NCBI GenBank assembly: GCA_037975125.1
Contig: CM075857.1
Span: 41,284,436 to 41,348,435, forward strand
DNA from: Latrodectus hesperus
Lineage: Eukaryota > Arthropoda > Arachnida > Araneae > Theridiidae
Length of the DNA: 64,000 bases
Reading direction: 5' to 3'
Every line of letters starts with the position of its first letter. Position 1 is the stretch's first letter. The position numbers were made by a program, and so were the translations under genes. Under the pieces are notes generated by a model. It was not told the origin of the DNA. It saw nothing but the letters and a program-made list of their open reading frames with translations, and ran no database searches. This document shows positions 22,497-33,500 of this stretch, piece by piece.

Positions 22497-22544
22497 TGAG
22501 AAACGTTATTCAGTGCAAAACCGTCTGTTAATGCATCCGTTTGC
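22497..22544 (-). CDS. Candidate 48-bp exon of an unidentified gene
   Basis: The minus strand has the acceptor TTTGTGTCTTGTGCAG, then 16 codons in phase 0 reading QTDALTDGFALNNVSQ, then the donor GTAAGC. Both sites are strong and the codons look coding. No upstream partner was found and the protein is not recognised. Confidence 0.3.
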
Positions 22545-22559
22545 TGCACAAGACACAAA

Positions 22560-24340
22560 ATGTTAAAAATACTACTACCCACGATTATAAAATGAAGAAA
22601 TAATATTAGCGCAGTTAGAGGATGAATTTTCAATATTAACCTAACACCTATCTTGATGAACCAAGATACTTCTTCGGTTACAATTGAAACTTCATTTTTA
22701 AAAGGGAAAAACTTCCTCTCATCTACTCTTAAGTCTATTGCCTAGAAATGGTTGTAGTGTTGTTAGAAAGGGAAAAAATCGAGTTTATTCCCTCGAAAAT
22801 TTTGAAATGTTTAAAATAATTTGGGAATTTTTTATATTTTTAATAGGCCTTTTTTAAAAATAATAATTCCATTTATTTTATAATTTCTAGTACTATTTAC
22901 TGAAATAAAAGTTTACCAGGAAAAGGAAACAATTTCAGCTTAATGAACAATTTAGAAGAATTTCAAAAATTAATATTGAGAAAATAATACTTCCTCCAGC
23001 ATAAATTTATGAATTTATTATGAAAGAAACATTGAAATGTTGATATTTATTCTAGCAGTCTTGAGAAATATATCTTAGTATTTTTATTAAATATTAATTG
23101 ATTGTTTTTATTATTTTAACAAGAATTTTTGTTTTTCTCAGTACAAAACATTAATTTTCGTACTAGAAGACAGAATCGATATGTTTTGCATATTTACTTA
23201 GTTTACTTCATTTCATACATACGGATAAGGCAAATGATCCATTAAATGAAAGACGATTAGTTGAGTTTATTCCTCAAGATTTACAATACTCCATAAAATT
23301 CCAGGTTTATGCAGGATTTTGAGTAAATTTCCATGTTACAAAAATTCTCGGGAATTTTATATCTCTAACTGGTTGTGTCATAGAATTTTCGCTTATTAGC
23401 ACAAAGTTCGATATTCTTTGTAAATAGGAATTCTGTTATTGTAATCTCTGCTTTGGCTGCATTTTTGGCAATGAGGTAGATTAAAACAAGATCCAAACAA
23501 TTTATTTTTTTCTTTGATTGGGAAAATTAATCACAATTGACGAACTCCTCAGGGGTTTCTCCTTCGTTAGATAAGCAAGAATGTCGCCATCCCGAGGTAC
23601 CTCCGCGATCTTAAATATTTTTTTCTCTATTTTTAGTTTTCTACTTATTTTTCTGTATCTTCTTTTTATTTTCTGTCGTCATCGAGATCAAGTCTTACGG
23701 TTCGCTTATATTTTACATAGGTATTTATTGGAATTTGCACTATGTTCTGGTTAACTTTTATTCCACATGGACACGCCATATGCTGGCCAGGTATGACATC
23801 TCGTAAAAAAGGAAATCGGTAATAAAAAAAGAAGGACCCTCTACGTACCTTTTGGCCCAGACTTCTCCGTAGATTGAATGATCCTATTCTCAGTCAATAT
23901 CCTGGTGCTATGTTAAGGGCGATTTTGTCCAGTTATTGTTTCTAATCCCAAATGATGTAGATAAGCTACACCATCTCCATAAAACCAAAAACGACCAGGA
24001 GGTCCATAACCAGGAGTCCATTTTACTCATGTAAGATGCTATAATAACGCTTTAAATAAAAAAAGTTCATACTTATTATTATAATTTAAAATAGCTGTGC
24101 AGATATACTTGGTTAATACAGAAAGGTGACCCAGTCTAAGGTGTGTGCTGTGTCGATGGATGAATGGCAATAATGTTATGGTATTTTTAATGGATCTTTC
24201 AAGGAATCAGGCAAAACCTCGTTGTATGTTTATCTTCCATCTGTATAGGGAGTCTAAGCAGGTTGTGACCATAAAATTCCTTCCAGTTTATAGGTCACTT
24301 TATGGATAATAACAAAATTATAAAAGCACCTTCTGGTGTT
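22560..24340. other. Intergenic DNA, partly GC-richer
   Basis: 22560-23560 is plain AT-rich DNA. From about 23560 composition becomes more mixed (for example GTACCTCCGCGATC near 23597), possibly degraded sequence of the LINE that begins to be readable at about 24350. No frame could be followed. Confidence 0.35.
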
Positions 24341-24349
24341 AATCTATGA

Positions 24350-25000
24350 GCCGGTGAAATGGTTCCAACAAATCCCGTCACAAAGGAGAGAACACGCAAT
24401 CTTGCTGTTGGAGTTGCTACTAGGCAGAATAAAGACCTCAGTTGGGGAGTTGAAAGTTCTCACAAGAACTCAAAGGTGCTGAAGAAAATCAAAGGAGCTG
24501 GCTGAGACTACCCAGAATGTGGGAGGAACCAAAAAGATTAGGTGTGACGTTTCAACCTCTTCTCTCAGTAGCACTGCTACCAAGAAGGCCAGGAGGACCA
24601 TCTGCCTCGGACTTTTAGTTAGGAAGTCAAACTTTAAAAACATTATGATGGATTGGTTTCCATCCATTTAACTTACAAAGGTGGACGTAACTCCATATAG
24701 CTAGAGATATTTACTGAGATTCCTCCAGGAAATCAACTGCCTAAGGTTCGTAGCTTCTGTTTAGTATCTAGAGCACCAATCCTCCTATGTGATAACTTTG
24801 AAACCGTGGAATGGATTTAAAAAGTTCTCTATAGTAACAAGCGTTTATTTGAGAGTGAGGGGTCAAATTTCTGTATCCCAACAAACTCCCTAAACAGGTA
24901 ATAGTAACCTTTAAGATGAAGGACAATCATAAAAGGAATCATTCCACCCTTCGGGAACAGCTTAATAGACTCAACAAGAAGTTAGTCTTTAGAATGGTAC
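24350..25000 (+). pseudogene. Possible LINE ORF1 (gag-like) remnant
   Basis: Short plus-strand frames read TNPVTKERTRNLAVGVATRQ and KVLKKIKGAG, later FETVEWI and SEGSNFCIPTNSLN, broken by stops and shifts. Such Lys/Glu-rich text lies before the endonuclease remnant at 25434, where ORF1 of a Jockey/I-type LINE would be. This is placement-based inference with weak sequence support. Confidence 0.3.
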
Positions 25001-25433
25001 ACTCTGCTGAAATTGCGGACACATTCTATTAGATAAATCTTCGAAATTGATATTGAAAAGCAGAAACTATTAAAAAGCCAAATTATGGTTCCTATACAGG
25101 TTAAAACTGGAACATTTTTAAAAATCTTCAGGTACCCAAACCATTGAAACGATGGAAGTAATGCAGGAAAATCAGGCAATTTCCTCTAAAATACTCTTCT
25201 ACTTCTAGTAAGGAAAGTGAATTACATAACATTGAAGAACTAGAATATTTATTACAATCACATACTTATATATAATTAGATACTGATACAACCCTACAGC
25301 TTAGCTTTTATATTTAAGAGGGAGATAAAAAAATGCTTTGGAAGAAATTCAAGTGAATTTCCTACTTGTTGTGACACAAGGAAGAGTGCTCTCTCTTAGA
25401 TTGTTTAGATGCACAATGGTAAGTATCATAAAA

Positions 25434-25560
25434 TTAGCACAAATCAATTTTTATCATAGTAGTTTCAGTTATTCTTAGCAAGATGATTAGAGGGGAGGTA
25501 GAGATTTAATTAATTCAGGAATCATGGATTCATAATAGTTCTGTTTTAAAGCCTACATGT
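25434..25560 (+). pseudogene. LINE endonuclease N-terminus remnant
   Basis: Reads LAQINFYHS, then in a shifted frame RMIRGEVEI-like text (KMIRGEVEI), stop, LIQESWIHNSS. This is the order of the start of the apurinic-type endonuclease of Jockey/I-like LINEs (QIN..H, then LIQE.W). It is broken by a frameshift and a stop. The following 400 bp to 25970 is too degraded to read. Confidence 0.55.
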
Positions 25561-25989
25561 TCAAGGTTTTAACATAGTTTATGATAATTGTTATTTGAGA
25601 CAAAGATATAGTATTACTATTAGCAACATATTAAATGCCCTTATACTGGTTAACTTGGGTTACACTGGTTAAATGGAGATAATGTTGCTGTAAAAGTATC
25701 TTGCTTATTATAAGGAATATTCAATGTAAATGCCCACCACATTATATGGTGAAGTAGTGATTCCAATGCATACTTCATGAGAATCTTTTAAAATACATTT
25801 TACATTATAATATATTTATCTTTAATAAAGATGATGAGCCTATTTTTATTACTGTAAATAAGTCATTGACCTTATTCCATTGCATTAGCTTTCTGTTTCA
25901 GGGATAAATAGATTAGAGATGATAGGTTGTTACACAAAACACCAACTGAAATTTCTAAAAAAAAAGGGGGGGGGCATAGTCAAGGAAGG

Positions 25990-26190
25990 TGATTTTGGTA
26001 GCAGACTTGCAGTTTGCCGGTGATATTTTGCAATGACATTCTCCAAGCATACTATCAAAATTGCAAGGTGAATAATGTTTGCTATCCAAGATTAGTTCTT
26101 TGGTGGTCTAAAGAACTAAGCAAATTACGGAGACAATGTAGAAAGTTTTTTAAGAAAAAAGGTGAGTGGCAGAAATGTTGTTGTTGCATG
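25990..26190 (+). pseudogene. LINE ORF2 segment between endonuclease and RT
   Basis: The frame 26014-26226 contains WWSKELSKLRRQCRKFF, the typical WW..EL..LR....R.F block between endonuclease and reverse transcriptase in Jockey/I-like LINEs. It ends at GTTGTTGTTGC (about 26178), which is also the 3' tail of the minus-strand LINE inserted here. Confidence 0.6.
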
Positions 26191-26230
26191 CCCCCAAAGA
26201 CCAGCAGCGCAAGACCAGGTCCATGACGTT

Positions 26231-27157
26231 TTACACTCTACAATAATCCAAAACCAGAAGAGGGTCGTCAACCAAGTCCTGCCTGGAGAGCCCTAGGCAC
26301 ACAAGCATATGTTCAGGCGAAGCCTGCTCGGTTGAGCAGTTAGTACAGGTTTCAAAGGTTCGGGAACTCCTAGAAAATTTTAGGGTATTAAGATGTCCAC
26401 TTCGAAATCGGACGAGAATAGTTTGTTCCTGACGACTTAAGTCGTTAGTTAGGGAGCCTCCGGGACGGGAACTTTGGTACCAGTAATGTACCGGAGGGAC
26501 AATCCAAGTCATCCTGTTCTTAATTTTTTCTCTGGAATGAAACTTCGTGAAAGTGAGAGGAGCTAAATTAACGGAGGCCTCACCAGCTTTCACCAGAGCA
26601 TCCACAATTTCATTTCCCTCAATATCGACGTGGGAAGGAATCCACTGCAGATGAATCTGATGAGATATGGAAAGCCGTTTTAACTTGCTAACTATTGTCA
26701 CTCCAACATTGTCTCTAACACTTTGCCAATTGCATAGGTGCTGAATTGCACTTCTGCTGTCAGATAGAATCCAAATCTCCTTTCCATAAAGAAGAGATGA
26801 TAAAACCTCAAGGGCCTCATCAATGGCTATCAGTTCACTGCGAAAAACCGAGCAGTGATCGGGATTTCTCCTCTGAAGCTTTAATTCATGGTCTTGAGAT
26901 TTGAAGAAAATACCACTGCCGGATCGGAAAAAGTCATCTCTACTGCCATCTATGTAGACTTGAACAACATCAAGTGGAATCTCTCCAATTTTCTCAAGGG
27001 CCAATTGCCTCAAACAGGCAGGAAGGTTTGTTTGTTTATTCACATGTACTGGTAACTCGAAATGAAAGAAGACACCGTCTAAGTTGTCCACCTGGCTAAG
27101 ACACTGCGATATGTGATGTGGTTCCACTGCGACATCGACAAGATTAAAGAAAGCCAC
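26231..27157 (-). pseudogene. RNase H domain and C-terminal tail of the Jockey-like LINE
   Basis: 308-codon open frame (the start shown is only the first start-like codon after a stop). RNase H occupies about residues 65-190 with all four catalytic acidic residues: D70 in VYIDGSR, E108 in FRSELIAIDEAL, D133 in ILSDSRSAI and D186 in GNEIVDALVK, plus the QWIPSHVDIEG block. The tail has a CCHC-like cluster, C271, C274, H283 and C287 (CTNCSTEQASPEHMLVC). In LINEs this domain removes RNA from the RNA-DNA hybrid during target-primed reverse transcription. It is the least decayed part of the element, which suggests fairly recent insertion. Confidence 0.85.
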
Positions 27158-27388
27158 TTGGCTGAAGGGACTGTTTCTCTTAAGCCTCTGATTTTTTACA
27201 CCAGTTTTTAAAGCAGTTAGAGGTGCGATTTTGTACGCCTAGAGCGCTAAGTTTGTTGTAGTAATTTATTAGGCAAGCACGCATCTCCTAAGACTTAAGG
27301 GCTGTAAGTCTGTTTCAAAAAGAACAATTTCCCTGGGACATGAGTTTCTAAGCCCAGTGATGATCCTAGATGCGCTAAGCTGGACCTT

Positions 27389-27613
27389 TTAAAGTTTCTG
27401 AAGATTTGTATCTGAGGCACTACAGTAAATTGGAAGGCCATACTCTAAGATTGATCTGATTAATGAGATATGTGTGTTTCTAAAGGTGCCAGCGTCCGCG
27501 CCCCAATCTCGCCCAGAAATATATCGTAATATGCTGAGTCGTTTTCTCGCCTTCAGCACGAGATGATTGATATGTTTATTTCCTAGTATTTCAGAGTCCA
27601 ACACAAAACCCAA
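27389..27613 (-). pseudogene. RT thumb-region frame of the same LINE
   Basis: The 74-codon frame reads ILGNKHINHLVLKARKRLSI and SLIRSILEYGLPIYCSAS, the usual text after the RT palm in Jockey-like LINEs. It is separated from the RNase H frame by 230 bp holding stops and shifts. Confidence 0.7.
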
Positions 27614-28103
27614 ATATCTTGGGTGTTTATCAAGACAGTCTTTGATTGTTCAATAGGATATAAGGATGGAAATTATAAAGCTTACTAATGATTTAGTAGG
27701 GTTAAAGCACAGCTTGTGTTCTTCAGAGAAGTTATGCATGTCCTTAAGGACAAGATTAATATCTCTCTCTAACTTCGCTACATCAGAATCAGATTTCCAG
27801 TGAACAATATCGTCCGCAAAAGCGCCGACCTCACATTTTCTCTTAATAATACTCTCAATACCTGATAAGTATAGTGAGAACAGAGTTGGACTCAGTACAG
27901 ATCCCCCTGGGGAACCCCATGAAATACTCTGAAACTCCTTGAGAGGGAGTTATTATACTTCACTTTGATAAGTCTATTTCTTAAGAAATCGTAGATCCAG
28001 GGAAGGGTTTTACCACCAATACCAAATTTTTTAAAAAGTTTAATAATTAATTATTCCATACCTATTGAAGCCATTGTACAATATCTTGATAAAAAGGGAT
28101 ATA

Positions 28104-28937
28104 CCGTATTTTTCTGTATATAATCCGCAGCAGCGTATTATTCGCAAGCCCGACGAATAGTCGAAAATTTAAACTGCTGATAAATTAGTGCCAAATAAAA
28201 TATTCATTATGATTAAAAACATAAATTCTACAGAAAAAAAAAACATTTATGATAAATATCTGTTTGAATCCACCTCAACGCAAAGTGCGATTAACTGAGA
28301 CGAAAGCACGATATCGATCAATGTCCGAGAAAATTCTAGTAAAACTTATCGATTTTTAGATTTTAATAACTTTTAAAACGAGGTTAGGCATATTTTAAAA
28401 ATAAACTATATTTGTTTCATTAATAGTTAAATGAAAGAAATGAATTACTATCTAACTGCGCATGGAATAGTTTTCTTTTGTACCGCGAATGCTTTGTTTT
28501 TCACCTTACACGTTTGTCAACATTTTTTTCATTTGCCTTCCCTATAGCTTTCAATTTAAAATTTACTGTTACTTAACGATTTTCACTTCCCCATGACAAT
28601 ATATGAATATGAATGTTTTCAGAGTGAAACAGTTCAGGTTAAGACAGAATGTGAAATGATGTTAACGAATTGCAATTAATAACCGTTCAAAACTGAATTA
28701 GTTCTTGAACGTAATTGGACAATGTGTGCTGATTATAGTTAAAATAAGTCAACTGAGCATTGACGCCATCTGACATTTATTCTAGGAAACATAAACGCAT
28801 TTCTTTCTAAACTATTGTAAACTTCTCTGATGAAAAATATTTTTTGTTAGATTATCAGCGGCGGAATAAAATACGCACAACGAGATTCGGATCTTTTTTT
28901 AACACATAATCCGCGGATTATATACAAGAAAATACGG
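28104..28937. mobile_element. 834-bp MITE with 25-bp TIRs and TA flanks
   Basis: The left end CCGTATTTTTCTGTATATAA (TIR 28104-28128) and the right TIR (28913-28937) are reverse complements at 23 of 25 positions. TA lies directly outside both ends (28102-28103 and 28938-28939), as for Tc1/mariner/pogo-type insertions. There is no transposase frame inside, so it is non-autonomous. It abuts the truncated end of the minus-strand LINE. Confidence 0.8.
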
Positions 28938-28984
28938 TAATAACACTATATATTTTTGTACAAAAAAAACCTAAACAGACTTGT

Positions 28985-30010
28985 CAGGATTCCCTTTTTA
29001 CGATAAAACAGGATTCAAGTCAAAGCTGGTGGTCTGCAAGGAAGAATTCTTTCACCCATCTTGTGGTGTTGTATGGTAAATTCCCTTCTAAAGGTTTTAC
29101 ACAAGCTTGGCATAATCGCCATCAGAGGCAGATTCGCCTCTCCCGCCTTTAAAAAAATGAGGGATGGTGTAATAATGAACTTTCTGTGAACTCTCAAAAA
29201 ACTACAATGATTGCCTTTGCAAAGGAAAAGAATCTTAATCTGAAAAAGAAATTATTTCGGTTAAAAATTATCTTGCTCTAAAGAGGTGAAATTTTTAGGA
29301 ATATTTTTGACATGAACTTAAGTGTGGAAAATACAAGACTTAAATAATGTGTCATCAATAAAAACTGTACTCACTGGTACATTGATAGTACAAAGTTGTC
29401 ATTCCTTTTGGGAAGAAATTCAACTGTATTCCAAGCAGAACTCTGCAATTCTCATGTGCAGCAGATTATGCTTGGACAAAAACTATCCTTGTAAAAGAAT
29501 ATCTGTTCGTATTTCAAAAGAACTGATAAGAACCAATGTTTTGAGTCTCTTTAGGAAGCAACAGTTTTCGAACTGATATAGCAGCGACAAAGACACACAA
29601 GTAAGCTATTAAATAGTACTTGTCCCAGTAAAAGGCAAAAAGATCTATTAAAGCTCAGTAGAGGATGTTTAATGAGATCAGTGGGATTTCTTACTAGAAA
29701 CTGCCAAGGAGACATCTACTGAAATTATTAAATGATTCTATATGGAGGGGTTGCCAATTTATGGAGAAAACTTCCTTACATATTTTATGTGAATGTGAAA
29801 CTTGTTCAGCACATAGATTCGAAGACTTAGGTCAGCATTTAATTGAACCTTGGATGCTGCAGAATATCCCTGTTAAATGTTTATTGAATTTTCTTTCAGT
29901 TACTGGTTTTTTTAAAATAAGGGCTTTCTTTTGGGGTATAGTACAATACATCTACAGTTGCTGCACTAGGTTCTTTTGGAGCCACCTTACCCTAAATATA
30001 ATCTACAGCA
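28985..30010 (+). pseudogene. Plus-strand LINE, RT to 3' end, heavily mutated
   Basis: Reads GLQGRILSPILWCCMVNSLL (the RT QG..LSP block, about 29035), then KEKNLNLKKKLF and a LGIFLDMNLS-like stretch (about 29226-29330), STVFQAEL (an RNase H glutamate block, about 29425), and a clear C-terminal tail HILCECETCSAHRFEDLGQH followed by VKCLLNFLSVTGFF (frame 29761-30015). Stops and shifts abound. It has the same family features as the remnants at 43865 and 60290. It is probably the 3' part of the element whose 5' part lies at 24.3-26.2 kb. Confidence 0.75.
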
Positions 30011-30015
30011 GTTAA

Positions 30016-30430
30016 ATTTCATCTGTATTATAAGGAAACATTTTTTTAAAATAACAATTTCTTTCTAGCTTACTTTTAAGCTACTTCATACTTTACTTAA
30101 TGGTACATTGTAATGTAATGAAGTTGTCTCATTTCCAAAATAAAACTTGTCTGGCATGTTGATTCAACTTAAATATTTGGAAATATTTATAAATTTACAC
30201 ACTTCTGAATTCAACATTCAAAACAAAATTTACTAATCACAATGATGTAATATTTATTCTGTATACATTAATTCAGAGTATATTATACAATTCACCATTG
30301 ACACAAGTAATCAATTTGTGTGTAATATATATATTTTGAAATTGCCTTTATATTGTAAAAATTATTTGAAATTTTATAAAGCAATTTCATATGTTCTCAT
30401 ACAGAATAAAAACACAAGAAACAGAATAAT
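30016..30430. other. Intergenic AT-rich DNA downstream of the large minus gene
   Basis: No exon or repeat was recognised between the LINE tail and the presumed polyadenylation signal at 30434. Confidence 0.45.
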
Positions 30431-30433
30431 GTG

Positions 30434-30439
30434 TTTATT
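30434..30439 (-). terminator. Probable polyadenylation signal AATAAA
   Basis: AATAAA on the minus strand lies 57 bases past the stop codon of the large coiled-coil gene. In this AT-rich DNA the hexamer is common, so its use is inferred from position. Confidence 0.45.
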
Positions 30440-30495
30440 AAAAAATTATAAATGTATAAAAATGCCGAAGTTTTGAAATGAATAGTTAAAATGTT

Positions 30496-30575
30496 TAAAA
30501 TAAATAATATGAAAAGTTCATTGTATAAAACACTTTTTGGTTTGAAATCTTCAACTTGATTCTGGTTTCAATATT
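30496..30575 (-). CDS. Last exon of the coiled-coil gene
   Basis: Acceptor TTTTTCTTTTTTTAG, then NIETRIKLKISNQKVFYTMN followed by FSYYLF and a TAA stop at 30496-30498. The phase carried from exon 24 decides this frame; the other frames stop at once. The polyadenylation signal follows 57 bases later. Confidence 0.7.
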
Positions 30576-33500
30576 CTAAAAAAAGAAAAATGTAAATTTA
30601 GAAAAGAAATATACACCTAAAATTATGATTAATATCCATTATAAAATGCTATAATAACAATTGACAAAAATAGCGTTATCAAACAATTCAAAAGGTTAGA
30701 TAATTTACTTTTAATTCTGAAATGGATAATATCTTAATATTTTTATTAACTAATTTAAACATACACAAAATTCAATAATATAAGAGGGTTTTTTTTGTAT
30801 AATTATATAAATAACTCATTTTTATAGAAGAAAACTTTTGCATTATAATTAATAGAAAACAAATAAATAAAAAAATAGTAAAAAAATTTGAAGTAAGAAC
30901 ATATTGATAAAACAAAAATAATCACATCAATGAATTTCTAGTTCAATATTTAGTATTTACTACTTTTGTAATGTGATGCAAATTATAAAACATTTTATAA
31001 TAAAATCTTGTTCTTAAAAGCCGTCCTGATTGAAATAGATGTCTATATTAAAATAATGTCTAAGTATACATACTTAAAAATACTTACTCCATTTGGCAGC
31101 AGATGTTGTAGCAGTTTCTATATTGAAAAGCTTTTTACGTCCTCTAGTCATACGAGGACTTGGCACACTAGTAACACTTTCAGCTAGGTAAATAAGAAAT
31201 ATTTAAATTAGATAACTAAATTTTATGCACAGAAATACATTTTTACAAATCACAAAAACGAGTTTAATTTTAATAAACTTTTAAACACTGAAATTTATAT
31301 AAATCCTGAATGAATTTAAAAAAATTATGACATGTGTGGATTGAATTTAAATAAATACTTTTTAATATAGTGGAAGAATTACATCATATTTTAGATAATA
31401 TCAACTTTCTATTGATTAAATTTTTATTTATGAAATCTTTGCCTTTGTTGCTTTCTGGAAGGCAGTCCAAGTTCTTGATTACGTATCAAGAGCAGGATTA
31501 AAACTTTAATATAACTAAAATTATATTAAAAAAAAAAATCATTGAAAATAGTCACAACAAGGATTCTTCATTTTTCTCAAATAAATTATTTAAAAAATTA
31601 AAAATTCTACACCATTTATTTTTTCTAAAATCTGATACATTATAAGAAATTACTTATGTAATAATATGCTGAATAAGAGTAGTTTTATAATACAAGTGTT
31701 TATTAAAATACTCATTTTATAACAAATATTAAACTTTAATTCAATGTGATTTTGCACAGAAAAAGTGCGATTTTTATAACAATTGTTTTGAGTTGATATA
31801 AACTAGACTTAAAAGCATATGAAATTAAATGGAAGTAGTAAGAAGCATTAAAATATTGACCGTTTGCCAAAAACCCCATATTTAACCCAAATATTTATAG
31901 TAGAGACTGGGCATAAATTTAACAGAATATTTGATAGTTGCATAGGAAAATGTTTTATAGTCGTTAACATTGAGATTAAAACATTTATAGTCTTATTTCT
32001 TGTAATCTTAAAGATCAATTTTTTAAATTCCGTTTAAATATAAAAACATTTTATGGAGGAGAGTAAATAAAAATAGTTTTTGCTACAGAAAGATTTTTGA
32101 AATTCTTTGTACAACTCAAAACACACGAAGAGTTTATACTAAACTTATTACTAAAAACTTCAATTAAAGTGATAGTTATCAGCTGTTTGCATATTTTAAA
32201 ATTATATGTATTAAATATATTAATTGAAAATTGAGAGTCAAAGTTATTAAAAAAAACAGGTATAAAAAAGCATGAATAATTAAGCAATCTTAAGTCTGAG
32301 GAATAAATCTATTACACAATTATGTAGCATTAAAACTAACTTATTTTCAGAGTTTCCAACCTTTAGTTATTTCCAAGCTTGGTCTACATATAAGCCTTAG
32401 AAATTATTTATAATATTTAAAGGAAGAGATTATGTGCAATTTATACGTTATTAGACACATTACTCAGACACATTATTTTATATATGAAATTAAATAAATT
32501 TAGACAACTTAAAATACATAGAATATTTTTTTCAATTTCAACATTTTATGGAAAGCAATAATAAAATATCTATATCTAAGTCTATTGATCAAACTCACAG
32601 TAACAATTAAAATTACAGTCATAATTTCAGAGATTACACATATGAATTTAAATCCTTTGAATGAAGAAAATTTTTTTTAAAAATATATTGTTTTGTAACA
32701 GAATGTTATGATAATTTTATATACAATGGAAGTTGATATGGTAAAATAATTTAATTTTGTGCATTATTCACAAGTCAATGACAGATTCAATAGGCAATAA
32801 ATATTGAGATGTAATTCAAACGGACAATTTTGCAATTCACTGTACCCATATTAAAAAATATTCTTATCAATTAAACTCAAAAAATAATCAAAACAATGGA
32901 TGTTTTGTAAATTGTTCTGTGATTAAAATTACATAATTTGTAGAAATAAAGACTGCTGTACTAAAGATTGCATTCTTTGTAATATGGCTATGGAAGAGCC
33001 GTTTACAACTTTCATGAGCACAAGTTGCCTATCTGTATATGTAAAGTGATGAGGGACAAAAAATTCATGCTCATTCCCATCAATTAGCTCGCTGATTCCA
33101 AATTTTAATGACAATTGCTCATATTACATTGTAAATGACTAATTTTTTAGAGGATAAACCACAATTTTACTAAGCAAAAATTCTTTATTTGTTGAATCTA
33201 AACAAATGCTTGAACAGCATTAGTTTTGTTCTAAAATGCACACTGAAACTCCTCATCACACAAAAAATGTATATATTCAAAAGGGCAATCTTTTAACTTT
33301 ATGTCATGCTGTTAGGCTAATTCCTCCGACACACTGCATTTTTATGATCAGCACTGTATGGGGGAATCTGGATATTTTTTTATAATCTTTTAACTATAGA
33401 TGATTTTTATACACTATGGAAATAATAAAAAACATTACAAATGATTTTTTCAGTGTTTTATTTTGTAGCAACATTTAAATTTGAAAATAATTAACAGGAA

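Larger units (their letters stand above)
26178..28101 (-). mobile_element. Jockey-like non-LTR retrotransposon, 5' truncated
   Basis: Minus-strand LINE covering the RT palm to the 3' end. From right to left: the palm region KKFGIGGKTLPWIYDFLRNR (about 28000), HGVPQG then SVLSPTLFSLYLSGIES after a frameshift (about 27900), FADDIVHW with the RT catalytic aspartates (27809-27820 encodes FADD), the thumb (27389-27613) and an RNase H frame (26231-27157). The low-coordinate end carries a CAA-type tail on the minus strand (TGTTGTTGTTGC on plus). It is cut at about 28101 by a MITE. Frameshifts make it inactive. Confidence 0.85.
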
